A DNA stretch of 64,000 bases from Thioalkalivibrio sp. ALJT (GTDB taxonomy: Bacteria; Pseudomonadota; Gammaproteobacteria; Ectothiorhodospirales; Ectothiorhodospiraceae): positions 21,311 to 85,310 of the forward strand of contig NZ_KB907123.1 of NCBI RefSeq assembly GCF_000381825.1, written 5' to 3'. This document shows positions 27,465-36,069 of the stretch, piece by piece (the stretch's first letter is position 1; each line of letters begins with the position of its first letter). A program made the position numbers and the translations under genes. The notes beneath the pieces were generated by a model, which was not told the origin of the DNA, ran no database searches, and was given only the letters and a program-made list of their open reading frames with translations.

Positions 27465-27498
27465 CTGCGCCCTCGCGCGTGTGGGTGACTTTGGCTGT

Positions 27499-29046
27499 TC
27501 ATGACGAGGATGAAGCCGAACCTGCCCCGAACAGCTGATGCTTGCCCGTCAGTTTCAGTGCCCAGTGCCGTTTGATCAGCTTGCGCTCGACGGCCATTTC
27601 CAGCGCTCGGGTCTCCGCGCCCAACGGTCGCCCCGACACGAACCAGAGGGCCAGCAAGACGAGCGCGTAGGCCGTGATACCCAGAGGAATCAGGACCAGG
27701 AGCTGGAGGGCGCCGGCTGCGCTGCTGGTCAGTTCGGGCAACCACTGCCCGGTTGCCAGCAGGACTCCGAGCATCGTCAGTGACGCAACTACCGGCCGCC
27801 ACACGACGGCGAAGAAGTCCTGGCCGCGCATCTGCAGGAAGTGGGAGACCAGCATCACACCGAAGGGCAACAGCAGGCTTGACGCGAAGACCTTGGACCA
27901 CACCGCCACCTCGAGCCCGTAACCGGCCCATAGCAGATAGGCCATCAGGGGCAGGGTGATCAGGACATCCGCCAGGACAAAGATCCCGACCCAATAGGGC
28001 TTGTTGAGCGCCATGAACAGTGAGAAGCGGTTGCCGTGCAGGATGCGCGTGGCGCCCAGTATGGCGAGCACCTGAACCAGCGGGATGGTGACCAGCCAGT
28101 TTTCGCCCAGCAGCAGCCAGATCAGGGGTGCCGCCACGCCGACCATGCCGAGGGCGGCGGGTACGGTGAGCAGGGTGACCATGCCCTGGGCCAGCAGGTA
28201 CCCGCGGCGCAGCCGCGGAAGATCGTGAGAGACCTTGGCAAAGCCCGGGAACACGGCGCGCATGATGGGGGCATAGAGTTCGGAGCTGGGCAGTTTTGCG
28301 ATGTCGCTTGCGACGCGATAGGCCCCCAGACCGGCGGCGCCCTCCAGGCGGCCGACGATCCAGTCCGGGCCCCGGCCTTGCCCGTACATGGCCGCGTTGT
28401 TGAAGGTGACCCAGGCAGAGAAGCCAATCAGGTCACGCCACCCGGAGAGGCTGAGCCGGGGCCGGAACGGGTGCATGCCATAGCTGAGTGTCAGGCCGAC
28501 GATCGCCGATGTCAGGGAGCCGAGGACCAGGGCCCAGTAACTTTGCAAGTAGAAGGCCATGGCAATCGTGACCACGACGGCCGAGGCCTTCTTGCCAAAG
28601 CCGAACAGGAATTCCTTACGGAAGGTCAGCTCCTTGCGAAAGGCAACGATCCCGATGTTCTCGAAGCCGTGCAGGAACGAGATCAAGGCGAAGGCATAGA
28701 CGATCGCCTCCACGCGCGCATCGTCGAAGAAGGCGGCGGCATGGGGCGCGGCCAGGATCAGTGCCAGCGCCCCGAGAGACTGGTAAACGAGCTTGATGGT
28801 CCAGGCGGTATCGTAGTGGCGGCGCTCGGCCTTCTGGTCCCGGATCAGCGCGAGGTCCAGCCCGAAGGCGCCGATCGTTTCCACCAGCGCATAGAGCGCA
28901 AAGGCCATGGCCACCAGGCCGAAATCTTCCGGCACCAGGATGCGCGCGAGGATGACGGTGCTGATCAGCCCCATGAAACGCTGAAAGGTGCGCAGCCCCA
29001 TCATCCAGGCCGCGCCACTGGCCACCTTGTTGCCAAGATCCTTCAA
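27499..29046 (-). CDS. oligosaccharide flippase (Wzx/MATE-like)
   Basis: About 515 aa with 12-14 predicted membrane helices, of the polysaccharide-transport (MVF/Wzx) type; typical stretches are TVILARILVPEDFGLVAMA and KPYWVGIFVLADVLI. It would flip the undecaprenyl-linked repeat unit to the periplasm. The TTG at 29046, 23 bp after the stop of the QueC-like gene and preceded by GGGGAG and AAGGG, gives a natural start (LKDLGNKVASGAAWM). The frame stays open to 29268, but that part overlaps the neighbour. Confidence 0.88.
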   Translation of the reverse strand: MKDLGNKVASGAAWMMGLRTFQRFMGLISTVILARILVPEDFGLVAMAFALYALVETIGAFGLDLALIRDQKAERRHYDTAWTIKLVYQSLGALALILAAPHAAAFFDDARVEAIVYAFALISFLHGFENIGIVAFRKELTFRKEFLFGFGKKASAVVVTIAMAFYLQSYWALVLGSLTSAIVGLTLSYGMHPFRPRLSLSGWRDLIGFSAWVTFNNAAMYGQGRGPDWIVGRLEGAAGLGAYRVASDIAKLPSSELYAPIMRAVFPGFAKVSHDLPRLRRGYLLAQGMVTLLTVPAALGMVGVAAPLIWLLLGENWLVTIPLVQVLAILGATRILHGNRFSLFMALNKPYWVGIFVLADVLITLPLMAYLLWAGYGLEVAVWSKVFASSLLLPFGVMLVSHFLQMRGQDFFAVVWRPVVASLTMLGVLLATGQWLPELTSSAAGALQLLVLIPLGITAYALVLLALWFVSGRPLGAETRALEMAVERKLIKRHWALKLTGKHQLFGAGSASSSS

Positions 29047-29069
29047 CGCCCTTCGTCTCCCCTGGTCGC

Positions 29070-29837
29070 TTAGTAGCTGCGCAGTTTGCGTTTGCACCAG
29101 CGCTTGAAACGGTACCCGCGGGGCAGGCGTTCCAGGATGCGGACAAGCCGGCCATTCAGTCGGGCGCGCCAGGGCAGGCGATCGCCCACTCCCCTGGAAA
29201 CGACCATCCGGCACGGCACGCAGAATCCGCAGGGTTGGCCGGAGCGCGTGGGCATATGGCAGAACCACGTCTGCTCCAGCAGGTCCAGGAACCCGTGCTG
29301 CCGCGCATGGATGCGCATCTCGGCCTTGCCGATGTGCAGGGTGGGAAAGCTGAACAGGTTGAAGAGGCTCTCCGCCGTGGCTTCGTCCAGCGCCGGTTGA
29401 ACGGGTTCCAGCCGATATTCGCGCTGGTCCGGGGGCAGATCGGGCGCCAGAAAGAAGAAGTTTTCATTGTACTGCACGCATACCTCGATGCCCTGCAGGC
29501 CATGCTGGCGCACCAGTTCCGCCAGCCAGATGTACTGTTCGCCGATGCCCCGTGTGCGTACCAGTTCGGCAAATTTTCTGCGTAACTCGGAGTCGGGGCG
29601 GGCGGCCCGTGCGTGCAGCACTCTCGGCTCGCCCAGAACGCCCTTGTCCGCGCGCTGGTTGATCTGGCGGCGGAGCTGCGCCATCGTCCGGGTTTCCTGC
29701 TCGATGGATTGCCGAGTCTCGTCGCGCACGTAGACCGGGGTGACCGATTCCCCGTGGTGCAGGACCAGGTCGAGCACGCGAAAGGTCGAATCCCAGCCCC
29801 CGGTCCAGAATACGGTGCGCCGAGGCGGCGTACCCAT
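29070..29837 (-). CDS. QueC-like PP-loop protein, copy 2
   Basis: 255 aa from the ATG at 29837 (AGGAG 8-9 bp upstream; the frame is open to 29885). The PP-loop TGGWDS lies at residues 12-17 and the zinc-type set C193-x9-C203-x2-C206-x2-C209 in WFCHMPTRSGQPCGFCVPC, identical in spacing to copy 1. The middle contains IGEQYIWLAEL, comparable to GNQYTWLAKA of copy 1. It is the first gene of the minus-strand operon with flippase, AsnB-like and ATP-grasp genes. An adenylating step on a carboxylate of the surface polymer or its precursor is inferred; queuosine synthesis is not supported by context. Confidence 0.85.
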   Translation of the reverse strand: MGTPPRRTVFWTGGWDSTFRVLDLVLHHGESVTPVYVRDETRQSIEQETRTMAQLRRQINQRADKGVLGEPRVLHARAARPDSELRRKFAELVRTRGIGEQYIWLAELVRQHGLQGIEVCVQYNENFFFLAPDLPPDQREYRLEPVQPALDEATAESLFNLFSFPTLHIGKAEMRIHARQHGFLDLLEQTWFCHMPTRSGQPCGFCVPCRMVVSRGVGDRLPWRARLNGRLVRILERLPRGYRFKRWCKRKLRSY

Positions 29838-30002
29838 GGTGGTCGCTCCTGACGTCGCATTCTGTGAAGCGGTCGATTCCTGCACCCCCCGGCCCCTCCG
29901 GCTATCGGCTCCCTGGTGCCCGGATTGTCGGGTCGCAGGGGCTGCGCTGTATGATTCGGCCTACTGTAATGCAGAAGGGTGGCTCCGGTGTCTGGAACCA
30001 GC

Positions 30003-31163
30003 ATGCCGCCGTCTGTTCAACGTTACCTGAAAGAGGGGGCAGCCTTGCAACTGCGTTTTGTTGGCGATGTTCGCCTGATGCGGGACCGGACGGCTATGCC
30101 CGGGGCTGTGGGGCCCGGCCCGTTCGGTCGCGTGCAGCCGCTTCTGGACCACGCGGATGTCCTGAGCGGCAATCTGGAATGCTTCTTTACCCATGATATG
30201 GAAAACCGGCAGGGGCACTGGAAGCACAACAAGGTACTGCGGGTGCCACCTGCCATGTGCAGCAGCCTGGTGGACGCCGGCTTTGATGTGCTGAATCTTG
30301 CCAACAACCATGTCATGGACGGTGGCGCCGATGGGCTGGAAACGACCATCCAGACCCTGGATCAAAACGCGTTGCCCTGGATGGGCGCGGGGCGGTCTCT
30401 CGGCGAGGCGGTCGCCCCTGCATTGCTCGAGCGCGAAGGAAAGGTGATTGCGTTTCTCGCGGCAGGCGACAACTCGCAGGACTATGCCGCGCCCGAAGGG
30501 CCGGGCGTGGCCCCGATGGAGCCGTTTGCCGATTTGCTGGCGCGCACTCGCCAGGCCGCCGAGGGCGCGGATCTGGTCGTGGTGCAGTTGCATGCGGATC
30601 TGGAGTTCAGCGAGGCGCCGGCACCCTATCGCGTCAGGCTGAGTCGGCAGTTGATCGACCACGGGGCCCACCTGGTCATCCAGCACCACCCGCATGTGGT
30701 TCAGGGGGTCGAGGCATATGGCGGGGGGCTGATTGCCTATTCGCTCGGGAACTTTGTCTTCAACGTGCATGGAAATTCGTATCAAAGTGGCTACCCCGAT
30801 GCCCGCTACGGGTGGGTATTGTCGGTAGAAGTCGACTTCGCGGAGGATGGGCCCCGCGTGCGGGGATGGCATATGGAACCGGTCTGGATTGCCGAGGATC
30901 ATCGCCCGGAGCCCCCCGCTCCGGAACGGCGCGAGGCGGCGCTGGTGGAGTTTCGTCGTCGCTGCGAGCTGTTAACGGACAAGCGCGCAATGCGCCGTGC
31001 CTGGCGCCAGCGGAGCTGGCGCGAGGCACGCTACCACGCGCTCATGGCGTACTACACGCTGCGGCGAGGCCGCCCGCTGACGGCGATCGCAGACCTGCTC
31101 GGTCTGCCGCTGCGCCCACGCAACCGACACTGGCTTCTCGGGGTGCTGGGTCTGGGCCGCTGA
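30003..31163 (+). CDS. CapA/PgsA-like metallophosphatase-fold protein
   Basis: About 386 aa (GTG starts at 29979 and 29988 are alternatives). Calcineurin-like blocks of the PGA_cap family are clear: FVGDVRLMRD, SGNLECFFT, LNLANNHVMDGG, QLHADLEF, QHHPHVVQG and YSLGNFVFN. Relatives occur in poly-gamma-glutamate capsule and other surface-polymer clusters. No clear signal peptide or membrane anchor is present, unlike PgsA. It is divergent from the QueC-like operon start. Its reaction is not established for the family. Confidence 0.88.
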   Translation: MPPSVQRYLKEGAALQLRFVGDVRLMRDRTAMPGAVGPGPFGRVQPLLDHADVLSGNLECFFTHDMENRQGHWKHNKVLRVPPAMCSSLVDAGFDVLNLANNHVMDGGADGLETTIQTLDQNALPWMGAGRSLGEAVAPALLEREGKVIAFLAAGDNSQDYAAPEGPGVAPMEPFADLLARTRQAAEGADLVVVQLHADLEFSEAPAPYRVRLSRQLIDHGAHLVIQHHPHVVQGVEAYGGGLIAYSLGNFVFNVHGNSYQSGYPDARYGWVLSVEVDFAEDGPRVRGWHMEPVWIAEDHRPEPPAPERREAALVEFRRRCELLTDKRAMRRAWRQRSWREARYHALMAYYTLRRGRPLTAIADLLGLPLRPRNRHWLLGVLGLGR

Positions 31164-31370
31164 ACGCACGCCAGGGCGGCTTGTGGAGCGGGGCAGCAGG
31201 TTGGGTTTCCCGTGCGTGGCGCCTCTGTGGCGGTTGCGGGCAGGGCGTCGGCGTTCAGGAGGCCCTTGCGGCCGCGCGCGACTCCTGGAATTGCCGTGTG
31301 GGTCAGCGGATGCCTTGCGGGAGCCACTGGAGCGGTCGCTCCAGCATCCGGTAGCGAAGCCTGCCGCTCA

Positions 31371-32378
31371 TTAGGGAAGCCGCCCGGTGAGTCGCTGGCC
31401 AGTCCAGGACAGGCCGGACAGGAACAGGTAAGGCCACGTGCGCCAGTAGGTGGGCTGGTTGCGCCCCGCTTCAAGAAAGGACGGCGCGGCTGCAGCCCGG
31501 TCTCCACTATGGAACAGGTTGTAGCCCATGGAGAAATGCAGGCCAAAGCGCCTGTTGCGAAGCTCGCGCTGCGTGATTCCCTGACCGTCGGGGCTGTTGA
31601 GCCCCCACGTCTGGATCGCGGTCTCCAGGACCGAGGCCGCGTAGTTGACCGGTGCCCATTTTCGGGTCGCGCTTTGCGGGTGGCGCCGGTACAGCGCGAA
31701 GGAACGCGCCAGGGTTAGAACGGGGCTCAGCCGCGAGGCGCGCAGCCAGTAGTCGTAGTCCTGGGCCAGGCGCAGGTCCTCGCGGAATTGGCCGACGGTT
31801 TCCACCAGCTCCCGGCGCATGACCACGGCCCCGGTCCACACGATGGTGTCCAGCAGCAGGCGGTGGTAGATCCAGCCGGAGCGCTCCGGGTCCAGGGCCT
31901 GCGGGTCTTCCTCTCCGGTTTCGCGGGCGAAGGCGCCCGGGGCGCGCCACATGCCGTTCTCGTCCGGGCTCCAGAGCGCGAACTCACTGGCCACCATGGC
32001 GCATTCGGGATGTGCCCGCAGGCATTCGATCTGGGCCTGCAGCTTGCCGGGCAGCCAGACATCGTCCCCATCCAGAAAGGCTATCAGGTCCCCGCGTGCC
32101 GCCCGCAGGCCCACGTTGCGGCTGGCTCCTGCGCCGCTCGAGGGCTGCGCGGTTTGCAGTAGTTGCACCGGGCCCTGAAAACCGCGTGCCACAGCGGCCG
32201 TATCGTCTGTAGAGCCATCGTCGATGACGATAATCTCCAGATGGGGATAGTCCTGATCGACGATGCTCTGCAAGGTCTCTTCCAGGAAATCCGCGCAGTT
32301 GCACGCCGGTACGATCACCGACACAAGGGGGCTGTCCGTCAGGACCGGCCAGAAGGGAGCAGGAGGGTTGCTTGGCAC
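31371..32378 (-). CDS. glycosyltransferase family 2
   Basis: 335-aa GT-A glycosyltransferase. The nucleotide-binding opening is VSVIVPACNCADFLEETLQSI, then VIDDGSTDDT, the GAGASRNVGLRAARGD loop, and the metal-binding FLDGDDVW. The C-terminal ~40 residues include a hydrophobic segment (TYWRTWPYLFLSGLSW), possibly a membrane anchor. It is downstream of the ligase gene on the same strand with a 13-bp gap, so likely one transcript. Donor unknown. Confidence 0.9.
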   Translation of the reverse strand: MPSNPPAPFWPVLTDSPLVSVIVPACNCADFLEETLQSIVDQDYPHLEIIVIDDGSTDDTAAVARGFQGPVQLLQTAQPSSGAGASRNVGLRAARGDLIAFLDGDDVWLPGKLQAQIECLRAHPECAMVASEFALWSPDENGMWRAPGAFARETGEEDPQALDPERSGWIYHRLLLDTIVWTGAVVMRRELVETVGQFREDLRLAQDYDYWLRASRLSPVLTLARSFALYRRHPQSATRKWAPVNYAASVLETAIQTWGLNSPDGQGITQRELRNRRFGLHFSMGYNLFHSGDRAAAAPSFLEAGRNQPTYWRTWPYLFLSGLSWTGQRLTGRLP

Positions 32379-32391
32379 GTCCAGAAGCTCC

Positions 32392-33840
32392 TTAGCGTAA
32401 CCGGCCGGGATCCATGATGGTGCCGCCGGTCGCAGGCGGGGTGCCGGGGGGCGCCGGCGGAGGCTCGGGTTTCTGTTCGGCCGTCTGCGCTGCAGGGGCG
32501 TACCGGACAGGAGACTGCCTCACGGGGGTGGTGGTTGGCATCGATTCCAGGAGTTCACGGCGCAGCACAATGGCCATGGCGATAAAGGCCAGGTAGAGGT
32601 CGAAATACGCCAGACTCAGGAAGGCCCCGGCAATCATGTAACCGATCAGCCCGATCGCAAGTGCCCATGCCCATTCGGCAATCCACAGGGTCTCCTCCCG
32701 CCGTCGGCCTTCACGACTCAGGCGGAACAGCGTCAGCAGGGTGAAGCCGATTAGCATCAGGAACAGCGCGAGCCCGACGAAACCATGCTCGCCCAGCATC
32801 TGGAAGTAGATGCTATGTGCGGCGATTGGCCCGCTAACGACCGGGTTGTCGCGATCCAGATAGCTGAGCCAGATCTCGGGGGGTAGACGCTGGATGCTCA
32901 TGCCGGAGCCGGTGAGGGGGTAATCCATCGCCACGTTCCATGAGACGTTCCAGGCATCCAGGCGCCCAATGGCGGATGCATCCTCTTCGTAGTGGATCAG
33001 GGTATCGATCTGGTGCTCGATCTTGTCGGGGACCGTAAAGCCGATCACTGCGATGGCCAGCAGGCCGGTTGCAATCATGGTGCCCTTGTAGCGCATCTTC
33101 AGGAAGATGAGCGGGAAGGTAATGGCCAGGGCCACCCAGGCGCCACGGGAGTGGGTGCCAATGATCGAAATCAGATGGAACCAGAAGCCCAGGTACAGGC
33201 CCAGACCGATCAGCTTGTGGTGGCGCTCGTAAAGCGGGAAGTAAAAGGGCAGTTCAAAGCGCCCCTGGTATACCTGGCGGGCCAGGACCAGCACCAGGGG
33301 AAGCGTCATCACCAGCGCGAGGCCGATATCCGTATTGCCCCGGATGAACGAACCCGGTGGGCCCAAAACCATGCCGCCGAAACCGCTCGCAAGGGTGTAC
33401 GGACCGCCCTTGAAGCCGAAGAAGGCGATGGACAGCGTGATCACGGCGAGCACGGCCATGGTTCGCACCTTGCCAAAGACCAGCATGGGTGCGATCAGCG
33501 TGAACAGCATGATCTTCATCACGGTGTCCCAGCGCTGGAGGGCCACCTCGGGCTGCCACGCGAAGAACAACGAGATGATGGTGATGTGCCCGAACAAGAT
33601 CACCATCAGTACGCTTTCCCGTGTCAAGGGGAGCGTCCGGCGGTCCTTGTTCAGCACAAGTGCGGCCAGGGTGGCGAGCCCGACGGCCATTGCCACCGGC
33701 ATCGTCTGCAGGAACCCCCAGGTCAGGCGGTGGGGGTTCATCAGTCCTACCCAGTACCACATGGCGATACCGACCCATGGTCGCCAGAGGATGAAGGGCA
33801 GCGAGCCGAAGATCAAAAGGGCAAACAGGATGTCGCGCAT
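32392..33840 (-). CDS. exosortase A-associated O-glycosylation ligase (Wzy/WaaL-like)
   Basis: 482-aa polytopic membrane protein with about 10-11 helices. The start MRDILFALLIFGSLPFILWRP followed by WVGIAMWYWVGLMNPHRLTWG is characteristic of the putative O-ligase of exosortase A loci (TIGR03097). The periplasmic catalytic loop is seen around HSRGAWVALA and GSGMSIQRLPPEIW...AAHSIYFQMLGEHGF. It is expected to polymerise or transfer lipid-linked glycans in the periplasm. The C-terminus is proline-rich and cytoplasmic or disordered. Confidence 0.92.
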   Translation of the reverse strand: MRDILFALLIFGSLPFILWRPWVGIAMWYWVGLMNPHRLTWGFLQTMPVAMAVGLATLAALVLNKDRRTLPLTRESVLMVILFGHITIISLFFAWQPEVALQRWDTVMKIMLFTLIAPMLVFGKVRTMAVLAVITLSIAFFGFKGGPYTLASGFGGMVLGPPGSFIRGNTDIGLALVMTLPLVLVLARQVYQGRFELPFYFPLYERHHKLIGLGLYLGFWFHLISIIGTHSRGAWVALAITFPLIFLKMRYKGTMIATGLLAIAVIGFTVPDKIEHQIDTLIHYEEDASAIGRLDAWNVSWNVAMDYPLTGSGMSIQRLPPEIWLSYLDRDNPVVSGPIAAHSIYFQMLGEHGFVGLALFLMLIGFTLLTLFRLSREGRRREETLWIAEWAWALAIGLIGYMIAGAFLSLAYFDLYLAFIAMAIVLRRELLESMPTTTPVRQSPVRYAPAAQTAEQKPEPPPAPPGTPPATGGTIMDPGRLR

Positions 33841-33876
33841 GAGCGTAGTGGCGACCGGAATCGCGCCAGAGAAATA

Positions 33877-34848
33877 TCAGACTACGGTAACCGGATGGCG
33901 GGTGTTGCGCACCAACTGCGCAAGAAATTTCACTGGATTGCGTGACCAGGGCGTAAAACGAGGTAGCTGGAAACGGTCGGACTGGACGGCGCTGCTGCCC
34001 ATGGATGTCGAAACGGCCGCACTGAAGCCGGCATCGCGCACGAAGCCTACATCGCGTGCCGTGTAATCCTGGCCGGGCCTCCCGTTCGGGTAGGCGAACA
34101 GATCCACGGACTGCCCCGTAATCGCCTGCAGGCGCTGACGCCCCTGGGCAATCTCCGTGGCCGCGGTGCGGGCATCTTCCTGAGCCAGGATGGGGTGCGA
34201 CAGCGTATGGCCGCCGATGGTCATGCCCGCCTCTGCCAGCTCGCGCACCTGCTGGTCCGTCATCATCAGGTCATCCGGCAGGTCGGCTCCGATGTGCCGG
34301 GCAATGGCCTCAACCGACCCTTCGCGCTCCTGGCGCGGGCGCCACTTGATCTCGCGGATGATGTCGCGAATGGCCTGTCGACGGCTTTCTGCATTCGAGA
34401 GGGTATATGTTCCCAGCCCTTCCGCGCCCAGATCCAGTGTCCCGTTCGGTGCCCGCCGGATGGTCTCGATCAGGGTGTCGTTGAACATGCGACCGCCGTT
34501 CAGATAGCCCGCGGCAATGAAAAAGGTGGCCGGGAGTCCATGGCGTTGCAGCACGGGCAGTGCATGCAGTCGGTTGTCGGCATACCCGTCATCGAAGGTG
34601 ATGGCGGTGGCGCGGGGTGGCAGGGTCCCGGTCTCGAGGTGGTGCAGCGCTTCGGGTAGCGCCAGCACGCTGGAGTGTCGGGAAAGCAGTTCCATCTGCC
34701 AGTCGAACGTGGCGGTGTCCGGTGCATCCGGTCTGAGCGGGTCGGGGGTGGGCAGCACCTGGTGGTACAGCAGGATCGACAGGCGCTGGCCGGGTTGTAC
34801 CCATGGCCAGAGCTGCTGGACGCCGAATAATGCGGTTTGCTGAAGCAT
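33877..34848 (-). CDS. polysaccharide deacetylase (NodB family)
   Basis: 323-aa deacetylase. Catalytic and metal motifs: LLYHQV, TFDDGYADN, PATFFIAAGYL, the zinc site GGHTLSHPIL and FAYPNG. It differs from the DUF3473-type enzyme at 4950-5861 and belongs to the group found near the exosortase A ligase genes. No signal peptide is evident. It reads in the same direction as the O-ligase gene, with 36 bp between. Confidence 0.92.
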   Translation of the reverse strand: MLQQTALFGVQQLWPWVQPGQRLSILLYHQVLPTPDPLRPDAPDTATFDWQMELLSRHSSVLALPEALHHLETGTLPPRATAITFDDGYADNRLHALPVLQRHGLPATFFIAAGYLNGGRMFNDTLIETIRRAPNGTLDLGAEGLGTYTLSNAESRRQAIRDIIREIKWRPRQEREGSVEAIARHIGADLPDDLMMTDQQVRELAEAGMTIGGHTLSHPILAQEDARTAATEIAQGRQRLQAITGQSVDLFAYPNGRPGQDYTARDVGFVRDAGFSAAVSTSMGSSAVQSDRFQLPRFTPWSRNPVKFLAQLVRNTRHPVTVV

Positions 34849-34925
34849 CTCTGTCGAATCGTTTTGGTGGAGGGTTTGTGTCGCGGTCTGTCCGCACCAG
34901 TGTGCGCGTTGTTGCCGTGTTTTCC

Positions 34926-34942
34926 CAGCGTCTCCCTGGGGC
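34926..34942. repeat. possible fragment of the interspersed element end
   Basis: The 14-mer CAGCGTCTCCCTGG matches the extreme right end of the copy at 43378-43720 together with its flank. It lies about 45 bp before the full copy at 34986, so it may be the remnant of an older, overlapping insertion. A match this short could also be chance. Confidence 0.35.
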
Positions 34943-34985
34943 TTGTCCGTGTGGCTGCTGACGGCCCTTCCGGGGCCGCATCCCG

Positions 34986-35337
34986 TTAAGGAAACGCTGA
35001 TTAAATCGCACGTCCGCGTTGGCGCCCCCCAGTTTCTGGAGACAAGCGTTCCGAGACAAGGCGCCTCAAACAGCGGGTAGTGGTTCTACCCGCCCGTTTC
35101 TGATGGATTCGGGGCGCAACGCAGGATCGGGCCATATATATTCAGAATCGGGGGGGGGCACCAACCCCACAAGCTATTGAAAGAAGGGGGTCGGCCGCCC
35201 GTTGTTGATCAAAAACGGGCGCGCGCAAAGCGTTGCGGTTCACCTGTAGCAGAGTGACTGCACGGCCGTCACCGCGCATTAAACGCACGCAAAAGCGACC
35301 CGAGCGCGGACCTGCGATTTAATCAGCGTTTCCTTAA
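34986..35337 (+). repeat. interspersed inverted-repeat element (copy B)
   Basis: 352 bp bounded by TTAAGGAAACGCTGATTAAA and its inverted copy, with TTAA at both tips (either part of the repeat or a target duplication). The interior matches the 43378-43720 element over most of its length, including the hairpin GCGGGTAG–TGGTT–CTACCCGC (35076-35096 area) and blocks TGATGGATTCGGGGCG and AACGCAGGATCGGGCCATAT. No protein is encoded. It looks like a MITE or another non-autonomous element; the parent transposase is not in the window. Confidence 0.88.
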
Positions 35338-35998
35338 TGCTACCGTTTGATCACATTTTTGTGACGGGTGGCGATTGGTATGGTGGCGGCGCGCGTCTTG
35401 CGGCGACGAATTCGTATTGCCTCGGCGAGCGCGGTCAAGAACAGCCGTGTGTAGGCACATGGACGCGATGGCTGGAATCGACTCCGGTTCGGGCCTGGAG
35501 CGCCGCGCTACGCAGAGCCTTTGAATGTACCGGTTATGGAAGAGGGGTTTCGTGCGATTGCCCATGTGCCGGGTCCCGGTTTCTCCGGAACGGTTATCTG
35601 CGGCGACTGGGCCTCGGGCGCTCTGCGCGCGGAAGCCATTGCCAATGTGCGTTTTTGTCTGCGGCGCTGGCGCGACGGCCTGAGCAGGGAAGCGACAGGA
35701 CAGAGTCAGCTTGGCTTTTCCGCACCCGCGGCCTTGCATGCGGCTGTATCTCTTTGCGTGGGCAAAGGGGTTCCTGCTTGGAAACGGCGATCAGCCCGTC
35801 TTCGATCTCCAATGAGAGGATGATCAACGCCCCGCGCCAACGGTTTGCAGATTGGTGGAGCCAAGTGCTCCGCTGAAGCTTTCGGGCGTTGCTCTGAGGG
35901 GGGGGGAGGAGGGGAGGGGTCGAAAATCTTTACACTCGCCCGCTCGGGCGTTTGGCAAACTCCTCGAAAAATCTCATCTATCAGTACCTTGATAGATT
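35338..35998. other. non-coding stretch upstream of the PEP-CTERM gene
   Basis: About 660 bp with no convincing gene. Open frames on both strands (for example 35521-35823 +) lack family resemblance and good ribosome sites, so I treat them as chance. It contains a purine tract rich in G (35898-35918), a GC palindrome CGCCCGCTCGGGCG (35937-35950) and the dyad CTATCA-N6-TGATAG (35979-35996), just before the possible sigma-54 promoter. It may hold activator sites. Confidence 0.45.
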
Positions 35999-36014
35999 TG
36001 GTCCGGTTTGTGCT
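35999..36014 (+). promoter_or_regulatory. possible sigma-54 (-24/-12) promoter of the PEP-CTERM gene
   Basis: TGGTCCGGTTTGTGCT has GG (36000-36001) and GC (36012-36013) separated by exactly 10 bp, the invariant sigma-54 layout, although the -24 box is TGGTCC rather than TGGCAC. It lies 55 bp before the ATG of the PEP-CTERM gene. PEP-CTERM genes in Zoogloea are known to depend on RpoN and the PrsK/PrsR two-component system, which makes the match sensible. Confidence 0.45.
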
Positions 36015-36069
36015 AGCGGTTTCAGTGCGGCCCGCGTAGGTCGGAACCAACTGAGGCAGGAGAGCAACT

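Noticed and set aside
34986..35337. Attached TTAA at both tips as proof of a piggyBac-type target duplication
   Set aside because: Only copy B shows TTAA; copies C, E and F have other tips. It may simply be part of the terminal repeat.
35337..35876. Open frame of 179 aa (and a minus-strand frame of 138 aa) in the region before the PEP-CTERM gene
   Set aside because: Composition is that of random GC-rich sequence, with many Arg/Cys/Trp; no family match by eye and no ribosome site. The frames start in the repeat element.
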